The notes: generated by a model not told the origin, from the sequence alone. 35,351 nt of DNA from Candidatus Eremiobacter antarcticus (GCA_003244105.1 QHBK01000002.1:180112-215462), one strand, 5' to 3'. Positions 26,267 to 34,328 are shown, counted from the first letter of the stretch. Program-made: numbers and translations.

Positions 26267-26278
26267 CCCCCCCCCCCC
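26267..26278. repeat. Homopolymer tract of 12 C (12 G on the minus strand)
   Basis: Twelve consecutive C residues lie in the 230-base gap between the divergent DoxX and NicO-like genes. On the minus strand the run follows AT to make ATGGGG..., a start codon fused to the tract. Such runs are prone to slippage in replication and to miscounting in sequencing. Confidence 0.9.
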
Positions 26279-26457
26279 ATTGAGGTATCGAGATGGGACC
26301 ACGGGTATTGCACTCAAAATGTTTTTCGGCGCTGGTCACCTCCCGTGGCTGCGAATCGCAGGCGGCGCCGAAGCAATCAATCCCTTAACTGATCTTCGAT
26401 ACGATTGGTTAGATCTGCAATCCAAATGAACCACCCGGACGTTGTAGTCCTATACAA

Positions 26458-28083
26458 ATGCCGAATAAATGTCTTCGCGTACGATTCTTTGCCTGCCTGA
26501 TCTTCTCGCTGTTCCTGGGAGGCGTTCTAGGCGCACCTGCAAACGCGCACCCTCTCGGCAATTTCACGATCAACCACTTAGCCAAAATTCAGGCGAGCGC
26601 ACAGAGATTACGCGTGCATTACGTGCTTGATCTGGCCGAGATTCCCACGTTTCAAATCATGCACCAGCGCGCTCCGGCCGGGAACTGGACTCCGAAGGTC
26701 ATGCAGGCGTGGGCTGATTCCGAAGTTAGTCTTGTACAGACGGGGCTGCAAATCGCAAGCGATGGAGAGGCACTGCAATTGCACTCTCTGGGTGCAAAGG
26801 CGCGAACGCGGCCGGGAGCCGGCGGCCTTGCGCTCCTCTATTGGGTTGGAGATTTTACCGCGGACTTAGGCCAGCCGGCTAAGCGCGCGATCAGCATCAG
26901 TGACCATGTTTACGAAGACCGCCGCATCGGCTGGAAGGATATCGTCATCCTCCCCCAGAGCGAGCCCACCCACGAACTACTCATGTATCCAAGTGCGCTT
27001 CTGGGATCACCACGCACGATCACGAGGGCTTCTTTCAAAATCAGTTCCCTCGGCAAGATCTCCGCCATCCAAAGCGACTCCGCCACCGTCCAGCAACAAC
27101 AGAGTACGAGCTCGATTGTGAGTCAGACGTTGCTCTCACAGATGTTTTTGCGGACGGACCAAGGACCGCTTTGGATCCTGATCACGATCCTTGCCGCCTT
27201 TGGGTTTGGCGCATTGCACGCTATAGAACCGGGACACGGCAAAGCGTTGCTTGCCTTTACCCTGGTCGGAGCCCGCGCAACTACAAGGCAGGCTACTATT
27301 TTGGCCGCCTCGCTGACTTTCGCCCATACGATCGGTGTTATTCTGCTTGGCGTTGTCCTATTTTTCGTGACGGGCTTTGTCCCGGAAACAATTTATCCAT
27401 GGATCACGCTTGCGTCCGGCGTAGCCATTGCGATCATCGGCGGACGCGCTTTGGCGCGCTATATCCGCGGTGTGCGACCTTTTTCGCACGCGCATGTCCA
27501 CGAGCACGAACATGCCCATCCACACGAGCATCCCCACATGCACGCTCACGGTGTCGCGCGCTCCCACGCGCACGGGCACGATCATAACCATCCGGTCGCC
27601 GACAATCAGGCATTGACCCACACCCACAGCGGCACGGCGCACTCACATCTCGTCCCCGGCCATCAACCCCTAAACTTTGGCAGCGCCATTTGGGCGGCGT
27701 TGAGCGGCGGCATCGCGCCCTGCCCAGCCGCTATCATCCTGTTGATCGCCGCCGTGAACTCGCATCGCATCGGCTACGGGTTGCTCTTGATCGTTATCTT
27801 TGGACTGGGCTTAGCCTCCGTGCTGACCGGACTTGGATTGGCGGTTGTGCATGGCGCTGCATGGATTTCGAGTAATGCAAAATACGAGCGGATTGTGCGT
27901 TTCGGACCGGTAGCGTCGGGTCTGCTTATCTCAATTATTGGTTCGGTGCTGCTCGGACAGGGATTCGTCCAAATCGGCGTCCACACCAGCGCGTTACTCG
28001 TCAGCGCGCTCGCGCTTGCCGCAATAGCGGGTTATGCGTTTAGCGCAAATCACACCCATCGCACGGTTGCGCAAGCAGCATGA
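26458..28083 (+). CDS. NicO/RcnA-family nickel/cobalt transporter with exported N-terminal domain and His-rich loop
   Basis: A 541-aa protein. A signal peptide (FFACLIFSLFLGGVLGAPANA) is followed by about 200 residues of an extracytoplasmic domain starting HPLGNFTINHLAKIQASAQR. Two transporter halves follow. The first has GFGALHAIEPGHGKALLAFT (residues about 251-270), the second ALSGGIAPCPAAIILLIAAV (about 413-432). Between them, residues about 342-402 form a very His-rich cytosolic or periplasmic loop (HVHEHEHAHPHEHPHMHAHG). NicO/RcnA proteins move Ni2+ and Co2+, and the E. coli member exports them. The N-terminal domain and loop suggest metal capture. Direction of transport here is not known. 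The TGA overlaps the next gene start by four bases. Confidence 0.88.
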   Translation: MPNKCLRVRFFACLIFSLFLGGVLGAPANAHPLGNFTINHLAKIQASAQRLRVHYVLDLAEIPTFQIMHQRAPAGNWTPKVMQAWADSEVSLVQTGLQIASDGEALQLHSLGAKARTRPGAGGLALLYWVGDFTADLGQPAKRAISISDHVYEDRRIGWKDIVILPQSEPTHELLMYPSALLGSPRTITRASFKISSLGKISAIQSDSATVQQQQSTSSIVSQTLLSQMFLRTDQGPLWILITILAAFGFGALHAIEPGHGKALLAFTLVGARATTRQATILAASLTFAHTIGVILLGVVLFFVTGFVPETIYPWITLASGVAIAIIGGRALARYIRGVRPFSHAHVHEHEHAHPHEHPHMHAHGVARSHAHGHDHNHPVADNQALTHTHSGTAHSHLVPGHQPLNFGSAIWAALSGGIAPCPAAIILLIAAVNSHRIGYGLLLIVIFGLGLASVLTGLGLAVVHGAAWISSNAKYERIVRFGPVASGLLISIIGSVLLGQGFVQIGVHTSALLVSALALAAIAGYAFSANHTHRTVAQAA

Positions 28084-28883
28084 TTTTTGCGAGCGCGTTT
28101 ACAGTCTATGCACTGGGATTGCGCCATGGGGCCGACCCAGACCACCTAGCGGTCATCGATAATCTTACCCGCAACTCAATTGCAAGGAAGCCGATTCTGA
28201 GCCGGTTTGTTGGTACGCTCTTTGCGGGCGGCCATACGATCATGGTTTTGGCAGTTGCCGCGCTCGTCGGCTACCTGGGGTCCCGGTTCGCTAGCCATGC
28301 GGTATTGGTCGAGAAGATTGGCACGTGGATTAGCATCGTTGTCCTGCTGGTCATTGCGGGCTTGAACATACGGCAACTCTGCCTTGGTCAAACCGATCGA
28401 CTTTCCGGTGCGAAGACGCGTTTGCTTCCAAAATTCTTGCGTAACGGTCAGAGCCCGTGGCTAGCTGTGCCAGTCGGTCTGCTCTTCGGCTTCGGTTTTG
28501 AGACGTCCAGTCAAGTGGCCGCCTATGCGGTTGCCTTTGGGGCGGACGCGGGAGTGATCGGAGCGCTCATCGTTGGTTCGATGTTCTGCGCCGGCATGAT
28601 CACGACCGACACACTGGACTCGATTCTCCTTCACCGGCTGGTTTCGTACCGCGGCGGGCGTCTACCACGCGTCATGCGCGCCTGGCTTTGGTCCGTCACC
28701 ATCTTCGCCGTCGCGGTTGCGGCCTACGAACTCTTACAGTTTTTCGGATTCACATCACCCGTCCCGGATATTTCGGTAAGCGCAATCCTGGTCGCCAGTC
28801 TGCTTGCTGTATTCGTCTGGGTTTTCTACACAACTCGAACAATTGGTGTCGAGTTACCCACCCCAATGGAGCAACTACCATGA
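28080..28883 (+). CDS. HoxN/NixA-type (NiCoT) nickel permease
   Basis: A 267-aa membrane protein of the NiCoT family. The signature HX4DH is in LRHGADPDHLAVIDNLTRNS (His16, Asp21, His22), which is essential for Ni/Co uptake in characterised members. Other matches are GTLFAGGHTIMVLAVAALVG in helix III and GLLFGFGFETSSQVAAYAVA followed by GMITTDTLDSILLHR. About seven or eight hydrophobic helices are present. It begins at ATG 28080 inside the preceding stop region (ATGA) and ends with an ATGA overlap onto the DUF4331 gene. So two nickel transporters of different families and a DUF4331 protein are translationally linked. Nickel supply to a [NiFe]-hydrogenase or urease is a likely purpose, but neither enzyme is in the window. 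Confidence 0.92.
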   Translation: MIFASAFTVYALGLRHGADPDHLAVIDNLTRNSIARKPILSRFVGTLFAGGHTIMVLAVAALVGYLGSRFASHAVLVEKIGTWISIVVLLVIAGLNIRQLCLGQTDRLSGAKTRLLPKFLRNGQSPWLAVPVGLLFGFGFETSSQVAAYAVAFGADAGVIGALIVGSMFCAGMITTDTLDSILLHRLVSYRGGRLPRVMRAWLWSVTIFAVAVAAYELLQFFGFTSPVPDISVSAILVASLLAVFVWVFYTTRTIGVELPTPMEQLP

Positions 28884-29743
28884 ACAACCTCTTGCGCACG
28901 CTCGCGGGATTCTTGGCCGTTTCTGTGCTCGCTGTCGCGTTCTCGTTTTATTCGAGCCGCGCCGCGCGCAGTTCCGACCATCAAGACTCACCGACCGTCG
29001 TGAACAACCCCATGGAAGATATTACCGACATGTATGTCTTCCCCGATTCGCAGACGCCCGGTAACGTCGTCTTCGCGGTGAACTTCTGCCCGCTCATCGG
29101 CGCAGGATGCCCATCGAATCCAACCTTTGACCCCAACGTTCTCTACCAAATCAAGATCGCAACGGGGTACGGAAGCGCCACGCCGGACTACAAAGAGCAC
29201 ATTGTCATCCAAATGAAGGCTAACACCGCGGGGACGAATCCAACCTTCACAATCTACGGACCGGGTGCGCCCAATGAAGTCGCTACGAGTAACACGCTAG
29301 TGGCGACCGCAGGGCAGACCCCCTACAACCAGACCACCACGCTTGGCAACGGCATCAAAGTCTTTGTCGGGCCGCGGCACGATCCGTTCTTCATCGACTT
29401 GGGAGCGCTTTTCAAGATCCTTCCCGACCGCAACTACAAGGATCCGCAAAAAGATACCAGCCCGATGACGAATCCGAAATTCACGTCGTTCAACTTCCCT
29501 AGCGGAGCCGCGCCCGTAAAGGACGTGACCGGGACGCCGTATACGGCCAACAACATGCCGGGCGGGCCACCGGCAACAGCCAGCTCACTCGGTTGCAACA
29601 TTCAAATGCCCACCAACACCGTTGCACCGTTTGACGTGGAGTCGTTCGTCATTTCGGTTCCCAAGACGATGCTCGTTCCAGCCGGACAAGCCCTCGGGCC
29701 CGTGGGCATTTGGGCTACCACATCCACGCCGACCGGATCTTAG
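28880..29743 (+). CDS. DUF4331 protein, N-terminal half, exported
   Basis: A 287-aa exported protein with a signal peptide (LAGFLAVSVLAVAFSFYSSR). It matches the first half of DUF4331: SSDHQDSPTVVNNPMEDITD followed by MYVFPDSQTPGNVVFAVNFC, then VGPRHDPFFIDLGALFKILP and FDVESFVISVPKTMLVPAGQ. It stops right after LGPVGIWATTSTPTGS. In usual DUF4331 proteins (about 450-500 aa) this point continues into the QVDRMGRPA region. The function of DUF4331 is not established. It starts at ATG 28880, overlapping the permease stop, with GGAG at 28867-28870. The gene that follows encodes the missing half. Confidence 0.88.
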   Translation: MNNLLRTLAGFLAVSVLAVAFSFYSSRAARSSDHQDSPTVVNNPMEDITDMYVFPDSQTPGNVVFAVNFCPLIGAGCPSNPTFDPNVLYQIKIATGYGSATPDYKEHIVIQMKANTAGTNPTFTIYGPGAPNEVATSNTLVATAGQTPYNQTTTLGNGIKVFVGPRHDPFFIDLGALFKILPDRNYKDPQKDTSPMTNPKFTSFNFPSGAAPVKDVTGTPYTANNMPGGPPATASSLGCNIQMPTNTVAPFDVESFVISVPKTMLVPAGQALGPVGIWATTSTPTGS

Positions 29744-29756
29744 GAGAACATTCAAT

Positions 29757-30329
29757 ATGAAACATTATCTCGCTGGAGTGGCTCTCGCAATCGCCGTTTT
29801 CGGTTTTGCGGCTTGCGGCAATAACAATGCCGGCACTCTCTTTCCCGGCGTGAAACCCGGAGTCTATCAACAGGTGGAGTTATGGGGGCGCCCCGCCGTC
29901 AAGGAAGGTCTCGAAGTGTTCAACGCCCACGATGCCACCAACCGCTCGGAACCGTACAGCGACCCAACGCTATCGGCGAACGTTTCGAACTTCATGACGA
30001 CTGTCGCTGGCCGGGATGCGACGACGTCCGCAACCGTCACGAAAATTCTCAGCACGAATGAAATGGTCGTCAACCTGTCGCAAAGTGCGGTGACCGCCGC
30101 ATACTTGGGGGTTGAAACGGGCGGAGCACTTGGCCGCAGCAAATTCGGCGGCCGCGCGCTCAACGACGATGCCGTTAGTCTTGACCTGGGCGTAGTCTTT
30201 GGAAACACCCTCGCGAAGGTCGGGGCAGTCTCCGATGATTTCAAAGAGCACCCCTGCTTGACCACCGACAACGTGGGTCCACAGAATCCCAATAACGGAC
30301 CGTTCCCCTTCCTCGATCCGCCGGTCTAA
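29757..30329 (+). CDS. DUF4331 C-terminal half as a separate lipoprotein
   Basis: A 190-aa predicted lipoprotein: MKHYLAGVALAIAVFGFAAC with a lipobox ending at Cys20. The mature part corresponds to the second half of DUF4331: QQVELWGRPAVKEGLEVFNA at the start, GRSKFGGRALNDDAVSLDLG, then a C-terminal NNGPFPFLDPPV. It starts 14 bases after the first half, with AGGAGA at 29742-29747 overlapping that gene's stop. Together the two proteins rebuild one DUF4331 domain. They may assemble outside the membrane, with the C-terminal half lipid-anchored. The TPR gene begins 10 bases downstream. Confidence 0.82.
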   Translation: MKHYLAGVALAIAVFGFAACGNNNAGTLFPGVKPGVYQQVELWGRPAVKEGLEVFNAHDATNRSEPYSDPTLSANVSNFMTTVAGRDATTSATVTKILSTNEMVVNLSQSAVTAAYLGVETGGALGRSKFGGRALNDDAVSLDLGVVFGNTLAKVGAVSDDFKEHPCLTTDNVGPQNPNNGPFPFLDPPV

Positions 30330-30339
30330 ACCCGGAACA

Positions 30340-31662
30340 ATGCGGCTACGGACGTCCCTGATCCTAATGGCGAGCGCGGTTGTCGCGCTCGCCATTTGGC
30401 CGCTTCTTACCGTTCTTGGTGGGCCGGCCCCGGCAGCAATGATGACGCCGGCGCCCGTGCTCGCCGACTATCTGGGCCGCGACAAAACGATTGCACTCGA
30501 AGAGAGAATTGTGAGGCGCGACAAGAACGATCAAATTTTTCGACGCTCACTCGCAGCGCAGTACTTGCAGCGCTTCCGAGAACAAGGCGACATCGGAGAC
30601 GTTGCGCGCGCGCAGGAGATGGCTGAACAATCCATTGCTCTGCAGCCACAACTCAATACCGCCGCACGCATGGCCTTGGCTTCGGCGTACTTGAACTATC
30701 ATAACTTTCACGCAGCACTGGCTTCCGAGAAACTTGCATACGCAGCCGAACATAACCCGGCCGCGCTGACGCAGGAAGCGTCGATTCTTATGGAGCTTGG
30801 TAAGTACGCCGCTGCGGAAAATATCTTAAAGCACCCACCGACGGCTCGCGCACAAAATCCGGCCTGGAACGCGGTTCAGGTCCGCTACGAGGAACTTACC
30901 GGACATCTAGCAGATGCCCGCGCTCTGCTGGCGCAGATCATTCCCTCCATCGACGCTAATTTGTACGAGCCCGCATATGACCGCTCGTGGTTCCACATGC
31001 GCGCAGCGCAACTCGCTTTCGAGGCCGGGGACGATGCCGCCGCCCAACGAGAATTTAGCGAATCATTGAAAATTTTTCCAACAAATTATATGGCGCTGTT
31101 ATGGCAAGCGCGTATGTATCGCGCACACAAGCAGTGGCAATTGGCCCTCGATGCCGCGAAGCGAAGCGCCAATCTCTATCCAATTCCCCAGGTGCTCGGA
31201 TATGAAGCGGATTCCGAGCGCGCGCTCGGCGATCTCCGCGCAGCGAGCGAAACCGATGCGCTCATCTTGGCTGAGCAAAAGCTTTTCAACGTTCAGGGTG
31301 TCAACGACCGTCTGCTGGCCAATTACTTCGCGCAGCGTCACGTGCATCTCGACGATGCCCTTCGAGCCGCGCAAGACGACTATCGTAAGCGCGGCGACGA
31401 AATCTATGCCGACGACACGATGGCCTGGGTCCTGGCTACCACAGGGGACTGGCGACAGGCGCGCATCTACGCTATTCGCGCAACGCGCTGGAACACGCAG
31501 GATTCAGAGGTTCAATATCATGCCGGCGTTATTGCCCTGCACATGGGCAAGATCGAAGAGGGAAAGCGTAGGCTCGGGTCTGCCCTTGCTGCCAACCCTG
31601 AATTCGACGCTTTTGATGCTGACGATGCGCGTTCGAAGCTTGCGACACTTAGCAAAGTTTGA
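30340..31662 (+). CDS. Exported or membrane-anchored TPR protein
   Basis: A 440-aa protein with an N-terminal hydrophobic segment (SLILMASAVVALAIWPLLTV) followed by about eight degenerate tetratricopeptide-like helix pairs. Examples are RAQEMAEQSIALQPQLNTAA, AQREFSESLKIFPTNYMALL, QLALDAAKRSANLYPIPQVL and GVIALHMGKIEEGKRRLGSA. TPR domains act as scaffolds for protein partners. Its place 10 bases after the DUF4331 halves in the same operon suggests it helps assemble or hold that pair or the transporters. There is no enzyme motif. Its TGA shares one base with the ATG of a short truncated ORF. Confidence 0.85.
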   Translation: MRLRTSLILMASAVVALAIWPLLTVLGGPAPAAMMTPAPVLADYLGRDKTIALEERIVRRDKNDQIFRRSLAAQYLQRFREQGDIGDVARAQEMAEQSIALQPQLNTAARMALASAYLNYHNFHAALASEKLAYAAEHNPAALTQEASILMELGKYAAAENILKHPPTARAQNPAWNAVQVRYEELTGHLADARALLAQIIPSIDANLYEPAYDRSWFHMRAAQLAFEAGDDAAAQREFSESLKIFPTNYMALLWQARMYRAHKQWQLALDAAKRSANLYPIPQVLGYEADSERALGDLRAASETDALILAEQKLFNVQGVNDRLLANYFAQRHVHLDDALRAAQDDYRKRGDEIYADDTMAWVLATTGDWRQARIYAIRATRWNTQDSEVQYHAGVIALHMGKIEEGKRRLGSALAANPEFDAFDADDARSKLATLSKV

Positions 31663-31781
31663 TGAGACCGCTCACACTCGCGTTGATCGCAGTCACGGTT
31701 TTTCTCGCGTTCATGCGCAAAGCCCGTCAGGGCTCATGTGATAGGACTTTCCCTGTGCTCCTCGGCCGCCTCTGCCGTTAA
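31662..31781 (+). pseudogene. Short leader-like ORF, probable remnant of the next operon gene
   Basis: An ATG overlapping the TPR stop by one base (TGATGA) opens a 39-codon frame. It begins MRPLTLALIAVTVFLAF, which looks like the start of a signal peptide, then turns into RKARQGSC and ends at TAA 31779-31781. Reading the +1 neighbour at about 31710 gives VHAQSPSGLM and then a stop. So this seems to be the beginning of a lost exported or membrane protein, not a functional gene. A HupE/UreJ-like protein would fit the context, but that is a guess. Confidence 0.35.
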
Positions 31782-32049
31782 CGTTCGCGAAGCGATTTGC
31801 TCTAAGAGCTTTTATCCGAAAGCAACGCGTAAGATGAACGTGTCAAGGGCTTTGCAAAGGGCGTCCCCAATCCGATAGCCGTGAGCGGATCAATCTTGCC
31901 AGCGCAATAGCAACCGTCGTGGTTGTGTGGATAGCAGCGCGCAAACGGAAAAACGACGATTAGCCTATAACTTTGTTCCGTCCTTGGCGGCCTTGCCTTG
32001 CGGGTCTAAGAGAAGGCGAGTTTCAGCCGGCCTCGCTGTAAGGCAGGCT
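31782..32049. other. Non-coding gap between the nickel operon and the cupredoxin gene
   Basis: I find no gene here. In one frame DERVKGFAKGVPNPIAVSGS is open for about 25 codons without a start, which could be residue of a lost gene. No terminator with a T tract is visible. Confidence 0.35.
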
Positions 32050-32397
32050 TTACTTCACGACCTTGATGGTCAATACCATCTTGGCATGGCCCGCGCCGCA
32101 AAACACTGCGCACCGTGCGACGAATGTACCGGTCCGGGTCGGCGTGACGTTCACCATCGCTGGCTTTGGTCCGATGCTTACGACATTATTGACGCCGAGT
32201 TCCGGAATCGTTATTCCATGCATGCCTTGCGTGCCCACAAAGCGTAACTTCGTGCGTTGGTGCAGTTTTAGGGTGATCGTGGATGGTACGAATGCGAAGT
32301 TACGCGCCGTCACATTGATTTGAGATGTCTTTGCCGTAGCTGGAGCGGCGGCTAATGCTCCTAAGGCGAGTGCGCACGCAAATGATAACAGTTTCAT
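32050..32397 (-). CDS. Exported CuA-type cupredoxin (cytochrome oxidase subunit II-like domain)
   Basis: A 115-aa exported protein. A signal peptide (LLSFACALALGALAAAPATA) is followed by a single cupredoxin domain. The ligand set of a CuA centre is visible: His60 in GTQGMHGITIPELGV, and Cys96, Cys100, His104 and Met107 in CAVFCGAGHAKM. The residue between the cysteines that is usually Glu is Val here. Such a stand-alone CuA domain could carry electrons, deliver copper or be a partner of an oxidase, but no oxidase is present. The start ATG 32397 has AAGAAAGG upstream. The frame open to 32436 has no signal-peptide sense, so I reject it. Confidence 0.85.
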   Translation of the reverse strand: MKLLSFACALALGALAAAPATAKTSQINVTARNFAFVPSTITLKLHQRTKLRFVGTQGMHGITIPELGVNNVVSIGPKPAMVNVTPTRTGTFVARCAVFCGAGHAKMVLTIKVVK

Positions 32398-32763
32398 GAT
32401 GGCCTTTCTTAACGGAGCCGAACGCGCGGTCCGCACTGATTTGAGCGTGCGCGATCTCTCCCGGCCTCATTGTTGCACCGCTGTGCTTCAAAATGCGACA
32501 CCTTTTGTAACAACGCACGTGAAAAGCGCTCCGGTGGCAAATGAAAACACCCGAGACCTCTCCGGCGCAATAGGGGCTCATTGGTTGACACAAGCCCGGA
32601 GCGGTTGCAATTCCTATTCGGGCCAATCAGCCGGTATCGCCATTTGCTTTACTAAACACTTGGCACATCGGGATTTTCGAAGAGCCCCGTAAGCCTAGAA
32701 ACTCCGCAAGCAAAAGTTGTCGATAAGGCTATGCCTGCATTTTCCAACGACCGCATTACCCGG
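32398..32763. other. Intergenic region upstream of the cupredoxin gene
   Basis: This 366-base stretch separates two minus-strand genes and should contain the cupredoxin promoter. I do not see a convincing pair of promoter hexamers on the minus strand. A plus-strand TTGACA occurs near 32584 without a good -10. There is no credible gene. Confidence 0.35.
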
Positions 32764-34242
32764 TTATTTTAGCGTTTCGACAAATGCCGCGACGTCTCGA
32801 ACGTCTTTCTCCGTCAATACACTTGGATAGAGGGCAGGCATCGGGGGCGCCGGTTTCTTGATCCACAAGATAACTGCCGCTTCATCTTTGCGTATATGCT
32901 CGCTTCTGAGCGGCGGCCCGGTCCCACCTTGTCCAGAGGCCCCGTGACATGATGAACAGTTTTGAGCGTAGATCTGCTTCCCATGCGCGAGATCGGCTAG
33001 GGCTGGGTGCGGCACCTGCGCTTCCGCAACGACGGGGGCTGATAGCGCGGCGGTTGGATTCGGCGCGGATGTTTGCGTTACCGCGGGGGTGCTTGCAACG
33101 GCCGGTGCGGCTCCGGCTACTTTCTGCAAAGGAAGCGTCCACCACAGCATGTAGCGCCAAGCTGGTTGAGAATTTTGCGCCATCGCCGATTCCAGAAAGA
33201 GATGAAGGTACGGAGCGACGTGGTAGGTGAGATCAATATTTCCACTTTGGCTTTGGGTGCCTAAGCCGTCATTCTGAAACTCCTTACGGAATGCGGCAAG
33301 AGCCTTGTCCCCGAGCGGTTTGTAAAGCTCTATCGTGGCGTCCGTGCTATGGGCACTCCCAAGTGGAGCTCCAATCGCATCTTGTCCGGCATTCGCGTCG
33401 TATGCCATCTGGTACATGGCAAAAATTCCAGGCATATGGCCAACGGGATCTCTTTGCAAATACGGCGTGATTGATGAATACTGATCGAAGCTGCCCTCGG
33501 GAAGCGGGAACGACCCGCGAGAACCCATGAGGCCGTATTCCAGCGGCTGAGTTGGATTTGCATGCGCAACCCGCCACTGCACGGTTTTTTCTATATTTTG
33601 TCCCCACGCGCTCGCCCCCGAAAGATCGCTGCTGTCGCCGAAATATCCGATCTCGGCATCCAAGGAATTCTTGACGTAGTTGAACTTCGCACCCCAACGA
33701 TTGCCGTCGAGCTGGTAAGCATGTTCTCCGACGGTAATCTCCGGGGTCGCGAACGAAGCCAAATCAAACCATTGGCTCAAGGGCGAGGCGGTAGTACCAG
33801 GCATCTTTCCAACGAATAAGTGCCCGTCACGATTGAGCAGGTTGTTGAACGTGATCCACGCGGTATCGATTCCGCCAGGTTGCCCGGCTTGAACGATCCA
33901 TTGTTGAAAATGGAAGGTAACATTCTTATCAAACGCGCCTGCAGCATGTATCGCAAGATTCCCGAATTCCGTCCTATGTGGCTCATTGGGATCTTGCGAG
34001 TCGTAGTTTGCGCTTTCGCCGATCCAAAAAGGCGTTGAACGGTGAAGCACGTGGGGATCAAGGGATGCGTAACCCGTGCGCTGGAGATAGCGGCCATAAG
34101 CGTTTAATGCGGGCACCTGCGTATGGCAGACCTCGCACCTCATTCCATAGGATTGCGCAAAGGGCGGCATCGCCATCGCCGTACCAATAGATGCTAATAA
34201 AAAACCGCCGACTGTAAAAAGCGCACGGAAAAAGCGGTTCAT
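32764..34242 (-). CDS. c-type cytochrome protein with CXXCH near both ends and a porin-like middle
   Basis: A 492-aa exported protein: signal peptide FFRALFTVGGFLLASIGTAMA, then a heme site CEVCH (residues 36-40). About 330 residues follow that look like beta-barrel strands (FGNLAIHAAGAFDKNVTFHF, WGAKFNYVKNSLDAEIGYFG, IDLTYHVAPYLHLFLESAMA). An Ala/Pro/Thr linker (about 375-415) then leads to a C-terminal cytochrome c domain with CSSCH (429-433) and a likely distal Met468 in PPMPALYPSV. The outer part resembles outer-membrane channel proteins, and the last 75 residues resemble class I cytochromes. A role in moving electrons across the outer membrane is an inference. It sits upstream of, but apart from, the cupredoxin gene. 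Confidence 0.8.
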   Translation of the reverse strand: MNRFFRALFTVGGFLLASIGTAMAMPPFAQSYGMRCEVCHTQVPALNAYGRYLQRTGYASLDPHVLHRSTPFWIGESANYDSQDPNEPHRTEFGNLAIHAAGAFDKNVTFHFQQWIVQAGQPGGIDTAWITFNNLLNRDGHLFVGKMPGTTASPLSQWFDLASFATPEITVGEHAYQLDGNRWGAKFNYVKNSLDAEIGYFGDSSDLSGASAWGQNIEKTVQWRVAHANPTQPLEYGLMGSRGSFPLPEGSFDQYSSITPYLQRDPVGHMPGIFAMYQMAYDANAGQDAIGAPLGSAHSTDATIELYKPLGDKALAAFRKEFQNDGLGTQSQSGNIDLTYHVAPYLHLFLESAMAQNSQPAWRYMLWWTLPLQKVAGAAPAVASTPAVTQTSAPNPTAALSAPVVAEAQVPHPALADLAHGKQIYAQNCSSCHGASGQGGTGPPLRSEHIRKDEAAVILWIKKPAPPMPALYPSVLTEKDVRDVAAFVETLK

Positions 34243-34318
34243 CTCAACTCAACCTCGGTTTCACGCATCTTGTGTGCCCGGTAGCATACATAATGCACGT
34301 TTAGCTTCCCGCTATTCT

Positions 34319-34328
34319 TTGCATGCAA
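34319..34328. promoter_or_regulatory. Palindrome TTGCATGCAA upstream of the cytochrome gene
   Basis: A perfect 10-bp palindrome lies about 80 bases upstream of the cytochrome start, in a 273-base gap (34243-34515). Its position would suit a small operator, but I recognise no regulator motif. Nothing else stands out in the gap. Confidence 0.25.

Noticed and set aside
25890-26339. N-terminal extension of the membrane hydrolase back to GTG 26339
   Set aside because: It would read the DoxX gene out of frame and pass through the poly-G run. The composition is Cys/His/Arg-rich and unlike the hydrolase.
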